Below are positions 10,169-20,016 of a DNA stretch of 64,000 nucleotides, in pieces. A program made the position numbers and the translations under genes. The DNA is from an uncultured Burkholderiales bacterium. Its GTDB lineage: Bacteria; Pseudomonadota; Gammaproteobacteria; Burkholderiales; Burkholderiaceae_C. The notes beneath the pieces were generated by a model that saw only the letters and a list, made by a program, of their open reading frames with translations, was not told the origin of the DNA and made no database searches. The stretch's first letter is position 1. Every line of letters starts with the position of its first letter. The DNA is taken from NCBI GenBank assembly GCA_903830725.1, contig CAIKVH010000048.1:62001-126000 (forward strand), written 5' to 3'.

Positions 10169-10201
10169 TTAGGTATTTAGAAAAAAATGATTAAATACTA
10201 A
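10169..10201. promoter_or_regulatory. Imperfect inverted repeat upstream of aceE
   Basis: TTAGGTATTTA at 10169-10179 and TAAATACTAA at 10192-10201 pair with one extra base. They lie 22 bases before the aceE start codon inside a 220-base AT-rich divergent region. It may be a regulator site or an mRNA leader hairpin. A weak promoter-like pair (TTGAAA at 10135, GAAAAT at 10158) precedes it. Confidence 0.35.
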
Positions 10202-10222
10202 AAACAAAAATCGGGAGACAAA

Positions 10223-12934
10223 ATGTCAGATCAACTTCATACACCTTACGGATTAACCGATAAGGATCTTGATAGCTTAGAGACGAAGGAATGGAAGGAC
10301 GCTCTTTCCGCGGTCATTCAAGCGCAGGGAACTGAGAGAGCTCACTTTTTGCTTGAGCAGTTGTTAGCGCATGCCAGAGAAAACAGCATAGATATGCCGT
10401 TCTCTGGAAACACTGCCTATTTAAATACGATTGCCCCAGCCGAGGAAGAAAAGTGTCCCGGCAACATAGAGATTGAGGAGCGCCTGCGTGCCTATATGCG
10501 TTGGAACGCTATGGCGATGGTGGTCAAGGCAAATCGTCATCATCCCGTTGACGGTGGGGATCTGGGCGGGCACATTGGATCGTTTGCATCCCTGGCCCAC
10601 ATGTTTGGCGCCGGCTTTAATCATTTCTGGCATGCAGAAAATGAAAACCACGGCGGAGACCTAATTTATATTCAAGGTCACGTCTCACCCGGCGTCTATG
10701 CCAGAGCGTTTTTGGAGGGGCGACTTACCGAGGAGCAGCTCTTGAACTTTAGGCAAGAGGTTGATGGTAAGGGGCTCTCGAGTTATCCGCATCCGAAGTT
10801 GATGCCTGAATTTTGGCAATTCCCAACCGTATCGATGGGGCTTGGTCCACTGATGGCAATTTATCAGGCGCGTTTTCTGAAGTACTTGCACGCTAGGGGC
10901 ATTGCCAACACTGAAAATAGAAAAGTTTGGGTCTTCTGTGGCGATGGTGAAATGGATGAGGTCGAGTCCCTTGGAGCCATTGGACTTGCAGCGCGTGAAA
11001 AATTAGACAATCTTATCTTTGTGATCAACTGTAATCTGCAACGACTCGATGGACCGGTTCGGGGTAACGGAAAAATCATTCAAGAACTTGAAGGGGAGTT
11101 TAGGGGTGCCGGTTGGAACGTTATTAAGTTGATTTGGGGCAGTGATTGGGATCAACTACTAGCAAATGACAAAAACGGTTCCCTGCATAAGATCATGATG
11201 GATACCTTGGACGGCGACTATCAGGCCTTCAAGGCCAATGATGGTGCCTTCGTTCGCAAGCATTTCTTTGGCCGTAGCCCAGAGACGCTTGAAATGGTCT
11301 CTAAGATGTCTGACCAAGAGATTTGGAACTTGCGCCGCGGGGGACATGATCCTCAAAAAGTCTATGCAGCGTACGCCAAAGCCGTAAAGCATCAGGGGCA
11401 GCCTTCAGTGTTGCTTATTAAAACTGTTAAAGGTTTTGGTATGGGTAAGGTTGGCGAGGGCAAAAATACAGTTCATCAAACCAAGAAATTGCTGGATGAG
11501 GACATTAAAGCGTTTAGGGATCGCTTTAATATTCCAATTCCAGATAGTGAGCTCGCAAACATTCCTTTCTATAAACCAGCAGATGACACTCCAGAAATGC
11601 AGTACCTGCACCAAAGACGTAAAGATCTAGGAGGCTATTTGCCGCATAGGCGCAAACAGGCCGATGAGGGCTTTAAAGTGCCACCGATTGATACATTTAA
11701 GGCTGTTATTGAAGCAACTGCTGAGGGACGGGAGATCTCAACCACCCAAGCCTATGTTCGCTTTCTAACGCAACTGCTTAGAGATAAAGATCTAGGTCCG
11801 CGGGTTGTTCCGATTTTGGTTGATGAGGCACGTACGTTTGGTATGGAAGGTCTATTTAGACAAGTCGGAATTTACAACCCCGCTGGACAACAGTACACCC
11901 CTGTAGACAAGGATCAGGTGATGTATTACAGGGAAGACGTTGCTGGCCAAATCCTGCAAGAAGGTATCAATGAGGCGGGCGGGATGAGCAGTTGGATCGC
12001 TGCTGCTACCTCTTATTCAACGAACAACAGGATCATGATCCCGTTTTATGTTTATTACTCAATGTTTGGATTCCAGCGCATTGGAGACCTCGCTTGGGCT
12101 GCAGGGGACATGCAGGCAAGAGGATTTTTGCTTGGAGGGACTTCAGGGCGCACGACCTTGAACGGAGAGGGACTCCAACATGAGGATGGCCATAGCCATA
12201 TTCTTGCCGGAACAATTCCAAATTGCGTTAGCTATGATCCAACTTTTGCGCATGAAGTTGGCGTAATTCTTCATCACGGTTTAAAACGCATGGTGGAAAA
12301 GCAAGAGAATGTCTTTTTCTACATAACTCTGCTTAACGAAAACTATCCCATGCCCGGACTCAAAGAGGGCACAGAGGAGGAGATTATTAAGGGGATGTAT
12401 TTGCTTGAACAAGGTGACGGTCCCAAGAAAGCGCATAGAGTTAACCTTTTAGGTTCAGGCACTATTCTCAGGGAATCAATGGCAGCGAAGGAGTTGTTGC
12501 TGAAAGATTTCGGCGTAATCGCTAATGTTTGGAGTTGCCCTAGTTTTAATGAACTAGCACGAGACGGTCAAGCCGTAGAGAGATGGAATCTTTTAAATCC
12601 AGGCGAAAAGCAAAAAGTGTCTTTCGTGGCAACCCAGTTAACTGCTCATGCGGGTCCTGTCATCGCATCAACCGATTACATGAAGTCCTATGCAGATCAA
12701 ATTAGATCGTTCATTCCTAAAGACCGTGTTTATAAGGTCTTGGGCACGGATGGATTTGGTCGCAGTGACTTTAGATCCAAGTTGCGCGAGCATTTTGAAG
12801 TTAATCGCCACTACATTGTGCTTGCATCCCTTAAAGCGCTTGCAGAAAGTGGGTCCATTGAGATTTCAGTGGTGAGTGAGGCAATTAAAAAGTACGGGAT
12901 TAAAACCGATAAGATCAATCCCTTAAACGCATAA
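10223..12934 (+). CDS. aceE: Pyruvate dehydrogenase E1 component (homodimeric)
   Basis: AceE decarboxylates pyruvate with thiamine diphosphate and transfers the acetyl group to lipoyl-E2, the first step of the pyruvate dehydrogenase complex. The 903 residues match the single-chain E1 of proteobacteria. Diagnostic motifs are HPVDGGDLGGHIGSFAS, the ThDP/Mg site GDGEMDE from residue 240 with NCNLQRLDGPVRGN, and the later SYSTNNRIMIPFYVYYSMFG and EDGHSH regions. A good ribosome-binding site (GGGAGA) sits 6-8 bases before the ATG. It starts the aceE-aceF-lpdA-hydratase operon, with 16 bases to aceF, and is divergent from the sensor kinase. Confidence 0.98.
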   Translation: MSDQLHTPYGLTDKDLDSLETKEWKDALSAVIQAQGTERAHFLLEQLLAHARENSIDMPFSGNTAYLNTIAPAEEEKCPGNIEIEERLRAYMRWNAMAMVVKANRHHPVDGGDLGGHIGSFASLAHMFGAGFNHFWHAENENHGGDLIYIQGHVSPGVYARAFLEGRLTEEQLLNFRQEVDGKGLSSYPHPKLMPEFWQFPTVSMGLGPLMAIYQARFLKYLHARGIANTENRKVWVFCGDGEMDEVESLGAIGLAAREKLDNLIFVINCNLQRLDGPVRGNGKIIQELEGEFRGAGWNVIKLIWGSDWDQLLANDKNGSLHKIMMDTLDGDYQAFKANDGAFVRKHFFGRSPETLEMVSKMSDQEIWNLRRGGHDPQKVYAAYAKAVKHQGQPSVLLIKTVKGFGMGKVGEGKNTVHQTKKLLDEDIKAFRDRFNIPIPDSELANIPFYKPADDTPEMQYLHQRRKDLGGYLPHRRKQADEGFKVPPIDTFKAVIEATAEGREISTTQAYVRFLTQLLRDKDLGPRVVPILVDEARTFGMEGLFRQVGIYNPAGQQYTPVDKDQVMYYREDVAGQILQEGINEAGGMSSWIAAATSYSTNNRIMIPFYVYYSMFGFQRIGDLAWAAGDMQARGFLLGGTSGRTTLNGEGLQHEDGHSHILAGTIPNCVSYDPTFAHEVGVILHHGLKRMVEKQENVFFYITLLNENYPMPGLKEGTEEEIIKGMYLLEQGDGPKKAHRVNLLGSGTILRESMAAKELLLKDFGVIANVWSCPSFNELARDGQAVERWNLLNPGEKQKVSFVATQLTAHAGPVIASTDYMKSYADQIRSFIPKDRVYKVLGTDGFGRSDFRSKLREHFEVNRHYIVLASLKALAESGSIEISVVSEAIKKYGIKTDKINPLNA

Positions 12935-12950
12935 AAAGACGGAGATTTTC

Positions 12951-14630
12951 ATGGCTTTAATTGAAATAAAAGTGCCTGATATCGGCGACTTCGCAGATGT
13001 CTCAGTTATTGAGGTGTTGGTTAAAGTTGGGGACACTGTAAAGGAAGAGCAGTCTTTGATCACGGTTGAATCAGATAAGGCCTCTATGGAGATCCCTTGC
13101 TCTGCCGCTGGAGTGGTTAAGGAGTTGAAGGTTAAGTTGGGTGATAAGGTGCACGAGGGCACTGTATTACTGATGTTAGAGGCGTCCTCGGCAACACCTG
13201 TATCCGCGTCTAGTGCGGCTTCTGCGAGCAATCCAGTGAAGCCCATTGCATCACAGAGCAACTCAGCGACTCCCTCTCAAAGTACTGTATCTGGTTCACA
13301 AAGCGATACGCTCATTGAGGTGATGGTTCCCGATATTGGTGACTTTAAAGATGTCTCCGTGATTGAGCTACTTGTGAAGCCTGGTGACATCATTGAAGTT
13401 GATCAATCTTTGATTACTATCGAGTCGGACAAAGCTTCGATGGAGATTCCGTCCTCAGCCGCAGGTATTTTGAAGGAACTAAAGGTCAAAATTGGGGATA
13501 AATTAAATATTGGTGACTTTATCGCATTGGTTCAAGGCCAAGCTGCAGTTACTGCACCCATTTCAGCCTCGAGTCTTGGTGAGACTAAGGTTGCTGATAC
13601 GCGTTCGAGTTCTCCTGCCCTTGCAGTATCAGTTTCGACTGCACCCAGTTCAGCTGGTACTTCAATGCCAAGTCATCAGCCTGGTGTTGCAGTCAGTTCT
13701 GGTGTAGTGCCTCACGCTTCTCCGTCTATTCGAAAATTTGCTCGCGAACTCGGTGTTCCGCTTGAGGAAGTAAAGGGTACGGGGCTTAAGGGCAGAATTA
13801 CGCATGAGGATGTTCAATCCTTTACTCGCTCTGTTATGCAGGGGGATGTTTCCACAAAAGCCCAACAGTCTAAGGGCGGTGGATCCTCCGGTGCAGCCCT
13901 AGGCCTACTACCATGGCCAGTGGTGGACTTCGCTAAGTTTGGACCTATAGAGCGAAAGCCTATGAGTCGCATCAAGAAAATCAGCGGAGCCAATTTACAT
14001 CGTAACTGGGTCATGATCCCGCATGTGACCAATCACGATGATGCCGATATCACTGAGCTTGAGGCCTTTAGAGTATCAACAAATAAAGAAAATGAGAAAT
14101 CTGGCGTTAAGGTCACTATGCTTGCCTTTTTAATAAAAGCCTGTGTTTCAGCACTCAAGAAATTTCCGGAGTTTAATAGTTCTTTGGACGCAGAGGATTT
14201 GGTTTACAAGTCTTATTACAACATCGGATTCGCTGCGGACACTCCGAATGGTTTGATGGTTCCTGTGATTAAAAATGCTGACACCAAAGGCGTTTTACAA
14301 ATCAGTCAAGAAATGGGTGAATTGGCTAAAAAGGCCAGGGACGGCAAACTCTCTCCTGCTGAGATGACGGGTGCAACTTTTACGATTTCAAGTTTAGGGG
14401 GAATTGGAGGGCGTTATTTCAATCCGATTATTAACGCGCCTGAGGTATCTATTTTAGGTGTCTGCAAAAGTACGATGCAGCCGGTTTGGAACGGTAAGGA
14501 ATTCGTTCCTCGCCTGATGTTGCCTTTGTCTTTAAGTTGGGATCACAGAGTGATAGACGGTGCTGCTGCGGCGCGGTTTAATGCCCACTTGGGTCAAATA
14601 TTGTCTGACTTCCGACGTGTTTTGTTATAA
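12951..14630 (+). CDS. aceF: Pyruvate dehydrogenase E2, dihydrolipoyllysine acetyltransferase
   Basis: E2 core of the pyruvate dehydrogenase complex, transferring acetyl groups from lipoyl-lysine to CoA. The 559 residues hold two lipoyl domains (about 1-75 and 120-195), each with the lipoylated lysine in [11 protein letters not shown] or [11 protein letters not shown]. They are joined by Ala/Ser/Pro linkers to a peripheral subunit-binding domain near 255-290 (ASPSIRKFARELGVPLEEV). The catalytic domain ends with SWDHRVIDGAAAARF, containing the active-site His and Asp near residue 530. It lies 16 bases after aceE and 15 before lpdA. The two lipoyl domains and that of lpdA look like duplicates of each other. 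Confidence 0.97.
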   Translation: MALIEIKVPDIGDFADVSVIEVLVKVGDTVKEEQSLITVESDKASMEIPCSAAGVVKELKVKLGDKVHEGTVLLMLEASSATPVSASSAASASNPVKPIASQSNSATPSQSTVSGSQSDTLIEVMVPDIGDFKDVSVIELLVKPGDIIEVDQSLITIESDKASMEIPSSAAGILKELKVKIGDKLNIGDFIALVQGQAAVTAPISASSLGETKVADTRSSSPALAVSVSTAPSSAGTSMPSHQPGVAVSSGVVPHASPSIRKFARELGVPLEEVKGTGLKGRITHEDVQSFTRSVMQGDVSTKAQQSKGGGSSGAALGLLPWPVVDFAKFGPIERKPMSRIKKISGANLHRNWVMIPHVTNHDDADITELEAFRVSTNKENEKSGVKVTMLAFLIKACVSALKKFPEFNSSLDAEDLVYKSYYNIGFAADTPNGLMVPVIKNADTKGVLQISQEMGELAKKARDGKLSPAEMTGATFTISSLGGIGGRYFNPIINAPEVSILGVCKSTMQPVWNGKEFVPRLMLPLSLSWDHRVIDGAAAARFNAHLGQILSDFRRVLL

Positions 14631-14645
14631 AAGGGGACGATATTT

Positions 14646-16487
14646 ATGGCTCTAATAGAAGTAAAAGTTCCTGATATTGGCGACTTTAAGGAAGTCGGGG
14701 TTATAGAGTTGATGGTCAAAGTTGGTGAAACCGTTAAAGTTGACCAAAGCTTGTTGACTGTTGAGTCTGACAAAGCATCCATGGAGATTCCTTCCTCGCA
14801 CGCGGGCGTTGTGAAGGAGTTGAGGGTAGGGGTTGGAGACAAAGTTAGCGAAGGAACCACGGTGTTGATGCTGGAGGCAGTTGCTGGCGAAGTTGCTCCA
14901 GCGCTAGTTGCTCCAGTTATTGCGGCACCTACTAAGAATAGCACTAGCCCGGCGAGTGTTTCAAGTGCGACCAAAACTACACCGACTCCCGCTACTGCTT
15001 CAACTTACTCGGGAGCCGTAGACCTTGATTGCGATTTGGTTGTGCTTGGCGGCGGTCCCGGGGGCTACTCAGCTGCATTCAGAGCCGCTGACTTGGGGCT
15101 TAAAGTGATTGTTGTCGAGCGTTACCCAACCCTCGGTGGAGTGTGTTTAAACGTAGGCTGTATTCCTTCAAAAGCACTACTGCATGTTGCTTCTGTCATG
15201 GAGGAGGCGACACATCTTTCTCAGGCGGGTATTTCATTTGCAAAACCGACTATTGATTTAGATGCGCTCAGAGCACATAAACAAAAAGTAGTTGATAAGC
15301 TCACTGGTGGTTTAGGTGCAATGGCGAAAATGCGCAAGGTTCAAACCGTCCGAGGTTTAGGCACTTTTTTGTCGGCTCATCACTTGAGCGTGGAAGAAAC
15401 AACAGGAACTGGTCAAGCCAAAACCGGATCTAAGAAAGTCATTGGCTTTAAGGCCTGTATTATTGCTGCAGGCTCTCAATCTGTTCGCTTGCCCTTCATG
15501 CCTATAGACCCCAGGGTAGTTGACTCAACAGGCGCATTAGCGCTTCAAAAGGTTCCAAAGCGGATGCTGATATTGGGAGGTGGAATTATTGGCCTAGAGA
15601 TGGGAACCGTCTACTCCTCTTTAGGAGCTAGGTTAGAGGTGGTAGAGATGATGGATGGCCTTATGCAAGGCGCTGATCGTGATTTGGTCAAGGTTTGGCA
15701 AAAGATGAATGCCCCCCGATTCGATAACATCATGTTGAAAACAAAGACGGTTGCGGCCAGAGCCGTAGCCGATGGAATTGAGGTAAGCTTTGAAGGAGAC
15801 GGCGCTCCTAAGCCGCAGGTCTATGACATGGTTCTTCAAGCCGTTGGACGAAGTCCCAACGGGCTCAAGCTAGGGGCCAGTCATGCAGGCCTACAAGTCA
15901 GCGAGAGAGGTTTTGTTCCTGTGGATATTCAAATGCGAACAAACGTCGGTCACATCTTTGCGATCGGTGATATTGTGGGACAACCCATGTTAGCTCATAA
16001 AGCGGTCCACGAAGCGCACGTCGCTGCAGAGGTCATCGCAGGTGAGCTTTTGGGTGATACCTTGCTTGCTAAGAGCGCCTTTAATGCCCGCGTGATACCT
16101 AGTGTTGCTTACACTGATCCCGAGGTCGCTTGGGTTGGCCTTACTGAGGAGCAGGCTAAATCACAAGGTATAAAAGTTAAAAAAGGCCTCTTTCCATGGA
16201 GTGCATCTGGTCGCGCAATCGCTAATGGACGCGATGAGGGCTTTACCAAACTCCTCTTTGATGACAGTGAAGGGGCTCATGGACACGGAGCAATTTTGGG
16301 TGGCGGCATTGTGGGTACCCATGCTGGGGATATGATTGGGGAGGTAGCCTTAGCGATCGAGATGGGCGCGGATGCAGTTGATATCGGTAAAACAATACAC
16401 CCCCATCCAACCCTGGGTGAGAGCATCGGAATGGCTGCTGAGGTGGCTCACGGCTCTTGCACCGATCTCCCTCCTACCAAGCGTTAA
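14646..16487 (+). CDS. lpdA: Dihydrolipoyl dehydrogenase (E3) with N-terminal lipoyl domain
   Basis: E3 reoxidises dihydrolipoyl groups and reduces NAD. It has 613 residues because a lipoyl domain (1-75, [11 protein letters not shown]) and an Ala/Thr/Pro linker precede the flavoprotein at about residue 125. This architecture is known from betaproteobacterial and neisserial E3 of the pyruvate complex. FAD binding is in [20 protein letters not shown], the redox disulfide is C167/C172 in [17 protein letters not shown], the NAD site is [16 protein letters not shown], and the active-site base is in HPHPTLGES near residue 585. It is third in the operon, 12 bases before the hydratase gene. Confidence 0.97.
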   Translation: MALIEVKVPDIGDFKEVGVIELMVKVGETVKVDQSLLTVESDKASMEIPSSHAGVVKELRVGVGDKVSEGTTVLMLEAVAGEVAPALVAPVIAAPTKNSTSPASVSSATKTTPTPATASTYSGAVDLDCDLVVLGGGPGGYSAAFRAADLGLKVIVVERYPTLGGVCLNVGCIPSKALLHVASVMEEATHLSQAGISFAKPTIDLDALRAHKQKVVDKLTGGLGAMAKMRKVQTVRGLGTFLSAHHLSVEETTGTGQAKTGSKKVIGFKACIIAAGSQSVRLPFMPIDPRVVDSTGALALQKVPKRMLILGGGIIGLEMGTVYSSLGARLEVVEMMDGLMQGADRDLVKVWQKMNAPRFDNIMLKTKTVAARAVADGIEVSFEGDGAPKPQVYDMVLQAVGRSPNGLKLGASHAGLQVSERGFVPVDIQMRTNVGHIFAIGDIVGQPMLAHKAVHEAHVAAEVIAGELLGDTLLAKSAFNARVIPSVAYTDPEVAWVGLTEEQAKSQGIKVKKGLFPWSASGRAIANGRDEGFTKLLFDDSEGAHGHGAILGGGIVGTHAGDMIGEVALAIEMGADAVDIGKTIHPHPTLGESIGMAAEVAHGSCTDLPPTKR

Positions 16488-16499
16488 TCTGTTTCGAGC

Positions 16500-17315
16500 T
16501 TGAGCCCCATGCATAATAAGTTGCCTGCTTTTAAAACCATTTTGATTGAAAGTCACTACGAAGGCCTCGTGCTTTTGGTGACATTGAATCGCCCTGAAGT
16601 TGGCAATGCTTTTAATACCCTTATGGGGCAAGAGCTAGAGTCGCTTTGGAACCTATTAACCGTAGATCCCCACGGCTTTCGTTGTGTTGTGCTCAGCGCA
16701 TCGGGCGGGAGGGTGTTTTGCGCAGGCGCGGATTTGAAAGAGCGCAACGGTATGACCAAAGAGCAGTGGCAAAGGCAGCATGAGGTCTTTGAGCGACAGT
16801 ACTTTGCAATGATTGATCTGCCAATTCCTGTCATTGGAGCAATCAATGGTCACGCCTACGCGGGGGGGTTAGAAATAGCTCTGTGTTGTGACTTTTTATA
16901 TGCTGCAAATAACATAAGATTCGCACTAACCGAAGTTACGCTTGGGATTATGCCGGGCGCAGGCGGAACACAGAATCTACCACGCGCAGTAGGAGAGCGT
17001 CGAGCCAAAGAGATAATCATGACTGGCAAGCCATTTAGTTCAGAGCAGGCGCATGAATGGGGACTTGTTAATCAACTCTTCGAGTCCCAGGACGTGATTG
17101 ACCAAGCCCTTAACACTGCGCAGGTTATTGCATCGAATGCACCGCTGTCAGTCAAACAAACCAAACGCTCTATCCGCTACGGATCTCAAATGGAGTTAAA
17201 AACTGCTTTTAGATTTGAGATAGAGGCCTACAACCATTTGATTGATACAGAGGACCGCGTGGAAGGAATAAAAGCCTTTAATGAGAAAAGAAAGCCTGTT
17301 TTTAAAGGCCATTAA
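16500..17315 (+). CDS. Enoyl-CoA hydratase/isomerase family protein
   Basis: Crotonase-fold protein of about 270 residues. Oxyanion-hole regions are AGADLKERN and HAYAGGLEIALCCD, followed by EVTLGIMPGAGGTQNLPRAVG with the position of the catalytic glutamate, and the usual C-terminal trimer segment. It probably hydrates or isomerises an acyl-CoA in fatty-acid or branched amino-acid breakdown. The substrate cannot be read from sequence. The frame opens with TTG at 16500, and an ATG at 16509 is an equal candidate. It lies 12 bases after lpdA, so it appears to be the last gene of the pyruvate dehydrogenase operon, linking it to acetyl-CoA metabolism. Confidence 0.88.
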   Translation: MSPMHNKLPAFKTILIESHYEGLVLLVTLNRPEVGNAFNTLMGQELESLWNLLTVDPHGFRCVVLSASGGRVFCAGADLKERNGMTKEQWQRQHEVFERQYFAMIDLPIPVIGAINGHAYAGGLEIALCCDFLYAANNIRFALTEVTLGIMPGAGGTQNLPRAVGERRAKEIIMTGKPFSSEQAHEWGLVNQLFESQDVIDQALNTAQVIASNAPLSVKQTKRSIRYGSQMELKTAFRFEIEAYNHLIDTEDRVEGIKAFNEKRKPVFKGH

Positions 17316-17350
17316 AACCTAGCTCGCGTGGGTTAATTTCATCTACTAAT

Positions 17351-17821
17351 TTAAGTCTGTATTTTCGAGTTGTTTGAAGCACGACTGCATATGAAACTCA
17401 CAACAGCAGAGCTTAGTGTATTGGTTTTGATGGGTTTTAGTGTTTCAAAATCTACTTCTTTTCTGAAAGATTTAAGTAATACACCCTTTCCCATTGACTC
17501 AGAAAAATACAGGCCTCTTACAACGGCAGTAGTCTCCCGTTCACAATCGATGACATACATGGAAACAGAAGATTGATAATTTCTATTTAGGGCGGCGTTT
17601 TTTCTGGACTGCCTATGAGTTGAATGGGTATGAATTTTATTTTGATTTTTATTTTCTAACACCCAAACCTTAACAAATGGCGCATCCTCTGAAATCGTGT
17701 CTTGATCCACATAGTAATCTGATTTTTTTCTGTCGTTTACATCAAGTGACATCCAGTCTGTACTGTGGGCTTGATTAAGGGCAATAATTAAGCTTGCAAA
17801 TAGACACAGATTAAAACGCAT
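17351..17821 (-). CDS. Secreted adhesin-E-like small protein
   Basis: Start chosen at ATG 17821, which gives 156 residues beginning with a clear signal peptide (MRFNLCLFASLIIALNQAHS). The longer frame to 17863 would overlap the kup stop. The mature part follows the pattern of the surface-adhesin protein E family: W near the start, SDYYVDQDTI, VKVWVLENK, conserved Cys pair (DCER and FICS) and a motif around VRGLYFSES. These are small periplasmic or surface proteins of mostly unknown role. It lies just downstream of kup on the same strand and convergent with the hydratase gene. Confidence 0.65.
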   Translation of the reverse strand: MRFNLCLFASLIIALNQAHSTDWMSLDVNDRKKSDYYVDQDTISEDAPFVKVWVLENKNQNKIHTHSTHRQSRKNAALNRNYQSSVSMYVIDCERETTAVVRGLYFSESMGKGVLLKSFRKEVDFETLKPIKTNTLSSAVVSFICSRASNNSKIQT

Positions 17822-17862
17822 TCTTTTAAGCTGTGCAGGATTGAAAATTAATATACGGAGCA

Positions 17863-19809
17863 TTAGATATCAATCAAGGAGCCAAGTTGAATAACTTTTC
17901 TCCTGTCAAATTTATAGAAATCTTGTGTATGAGAGCAATTTCGAACCATTGCCCTAAAGAGATACTCTCTTTTAAAAGACATTTTTTCAGTCTCATTTTC
18001 TATTAATGAATCCCTGGGGAGGAAAAAAGTAGAGTCGTCTGCAACACATTTAATCTTATGAGTTTGACTTAGTATATCTAAGATGTGATTTATATCAGCA
18101 GTCTCCTTGAATCCATAAATCGCCCTCACTAAAAAAATATTCTTTCCTAAGTCCTTGACGCTTAGCCGATCACTGTCATTGATTCGAGGAACATCCCAGG
18201 CGCTGATTTTAAGAAAAATTACTCTTTCGTGTAATACCTTGTTGTGCAATAAGTTTTGGGGTAGGCTATTTGGTACGAGATCGATATGGGCAGTTAAAAA
18301 TATAGCGGTCCCCTTGACTATTTGAATGGGTTGATCTTGAATGAATAATTCATTCATAAACTTTAAAATATCAACACCATTAGAAAGCGCTTTTTTGCGC
18401 AACAACTCTCGTCCTTGGTACCACGTAATCATAAAAATAAAACAGATGCCACCAATAAACAGGGGGAACCATCCTCCTTGGGAGATTTTATTTAAATTAG
18501 AAATAAAAAAACCAGCATCAATTGTGAGGAAGATACCAGTAATGAGCGTGACGAGAATTAAGTTCCACCTCCAAAGGACTCTCATCACTACTGTGGTGAG
18601 CAAGGTGGTCATGAGCATAGTGGTCGAAACTGCTACTCCATAGGCAGATGCTAAGTTGCCTGACTTTTGAAATGTAAGAACAATTATTATTACGATGAAG
18701 CAAAGTATCCAATTGACAAAGGGAATGTATATTTGACCCATCTCTTTGTCCGATGTGAATACAGTTCGCATACGCGGCACGAATCCAAGTAACATGGCTT
18801 GACTGGTCATCGAGTACGCGCCAGATATACAGGCTTGAGAAGCAATAACTGTCGCAACAGTGGAGAGAATAACCAGGTAAAAAGACAAGTAATCGGGTGC
18901 CATCATGAAAAATGGATTTGAAATGGCCTGAGGATTTCTTAAAAGCAGGGCGCCTTGACCGAAGTAATTAAGCAACAAGCAAGGCATCACTAAGAAAAAC
19001 CAGGAGATTTGAATAGGCTTATTCCCAAAATGCCCCATATCTGCGTACAAAGCCTCAGCGCCAGTTAGGACTAGAAAAATTGAGCCCGTGACGGTTAGCG
19101 TAATTGCCGGGTCTTGCACCAAAAAGTTAATGGCAAAGATGGGACTAAGAGCTAGAAGAATTTTAGGAAACGCAATGACTTGGTAAAAACCCATCATGCC
19201 TATGACCGTAAACCATACTGTCATAATGGGTCCAAAGAAATTTCCTACCGTAGCAGTTCCCTTTTTTTCGAACAAGAAGAGTCCTATGAGTACGGAAACT
19301 GTCAACGGCAGGACATAACGAATTAAGTCGTTTGATATGACCTGCAAACCCTCTAATGCGGATAGGACAGATATTGCGGGAGTGATGACTGCATCGCCGT
19401 AGAATAAACACGCACCAAAAACGCCAATGATGACTAGCAAAAAACTTTTATGAGCTCCACTTTTTGTGGCACGGGTTGTTAGTGCCATAAGCGCCAAAAT
19501 TCCACCTTCGCCGTTGTTATTTGCTCTCATAACGAACAAAATATATTTAAGTGAGACAACGAAAACGAACGCCCAAAATATCATCGAAACAACCCCAAAG
19601 ACGGATTCATTCGTTAAGGCGATGCCAATGTTAGGATCAAAGCAGGCTTTTAAAGCATAAAGTGGACTTGTTCCAATGTCGCCAAAAACAACACCAACAG
19701 CAGCCAAGGATAGCGCTGCTGTATTTGACCCTTTCTTTGCCCCGTTTAAGCTAAGTTCAACCCCTGGGAGGTGCTTGGACTCTGAATATTCGGGGTTGTT
19801 TAGGAACAT
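17863..19809 (-). CDS. kup: Potassium uptake protein Kup
   Basis: Low-affinity potassium/proton symporter of the inner membrane. The 648 residues begin with the family signature LSLAAVGVVFGDIGTSPLYALKACF, and about twelve hydrophobic helices are visible to residue 450. These include GDAVITPAISVLSALEGL, ALYADMGHFGNKPIQISWF, FGQGALLL and YGVAVSTTMLMTT. A soluble C-terminal domain of about 180 residues follows. It may share a transcript with the adhesin-E-like gene. A 207-base divergent region separates it from the phosphodiesterase gene. Confidence 0.97.
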   Translation of the reverse strand: MFLNNPEYSESKHLPGVELSLNGAKKGSNTAALSLAAVGVVFGDIGTSPLYALKACFDPNIGIALTNESVFGVVSMIFWAFVFVVSLKYILFVMRANNNGEGGILALMALTTRATKSGAHKSFLLVIIGVFGACLFYGDAVITPAISVLSALEGLQVISNDLIRYVLPLTVSVLIGLFLFEKKGTATVGNFFGPIMTVWFTVIGMMGFYQVIAFPKILLALSPIFAINFLVQDPAITLTVTGSIFLVLTGAEALYADMGHFGNKPIQISWFFLVMPCLLLNYFGQGALLLRNPQAISNPFFMMAPDYLSFYLVILSTVATVIASQACISGAYSMTSQAMLLGFVPRMRTVFTSDKEMGQIYIPFVNWILCFIVIIIVLTFQKSGNLASAYGVAVSTTMLMTTLLTTVVMRVLWRWNLILVTLITGIFLTIDAGFFISNLNKISQGGWFPLFIGGICFIFMITWYQGRELLRKKALSNGVDILKFMNELFIQDQPIQIVKGTAIFLTAHIDLVPNSLPQNLLHNKVLHERVIFLKISAWDVPRINDSDRLSVKDLGKNIFLVRAIYGFKETADINHILDILSQTHKIKCVADDSTFFLPRDSLIENETEKMSFKREYLFRAMVRNCSHTQDFYKFDRRKVIQLGSLIDI

Positions 19810-20016
19810 ACAGTATCGTTAGTAAAATCATTTAAGTGGTTGCGCATGGCGGGGGAGGGCTAAGCATTTCAAATTCAGTAAAAAGAAGCATCCCGGGATT
19901 TTTCCATTAATATGCTGTCTTGAAATGGTTTGGTACAAGCATGAGCAATTGGCTTGGATTGACTTATCGTGTCAAGATAGTCAAATAACTTTGCGAAATA
20001 TTAAGTTTATTACATT

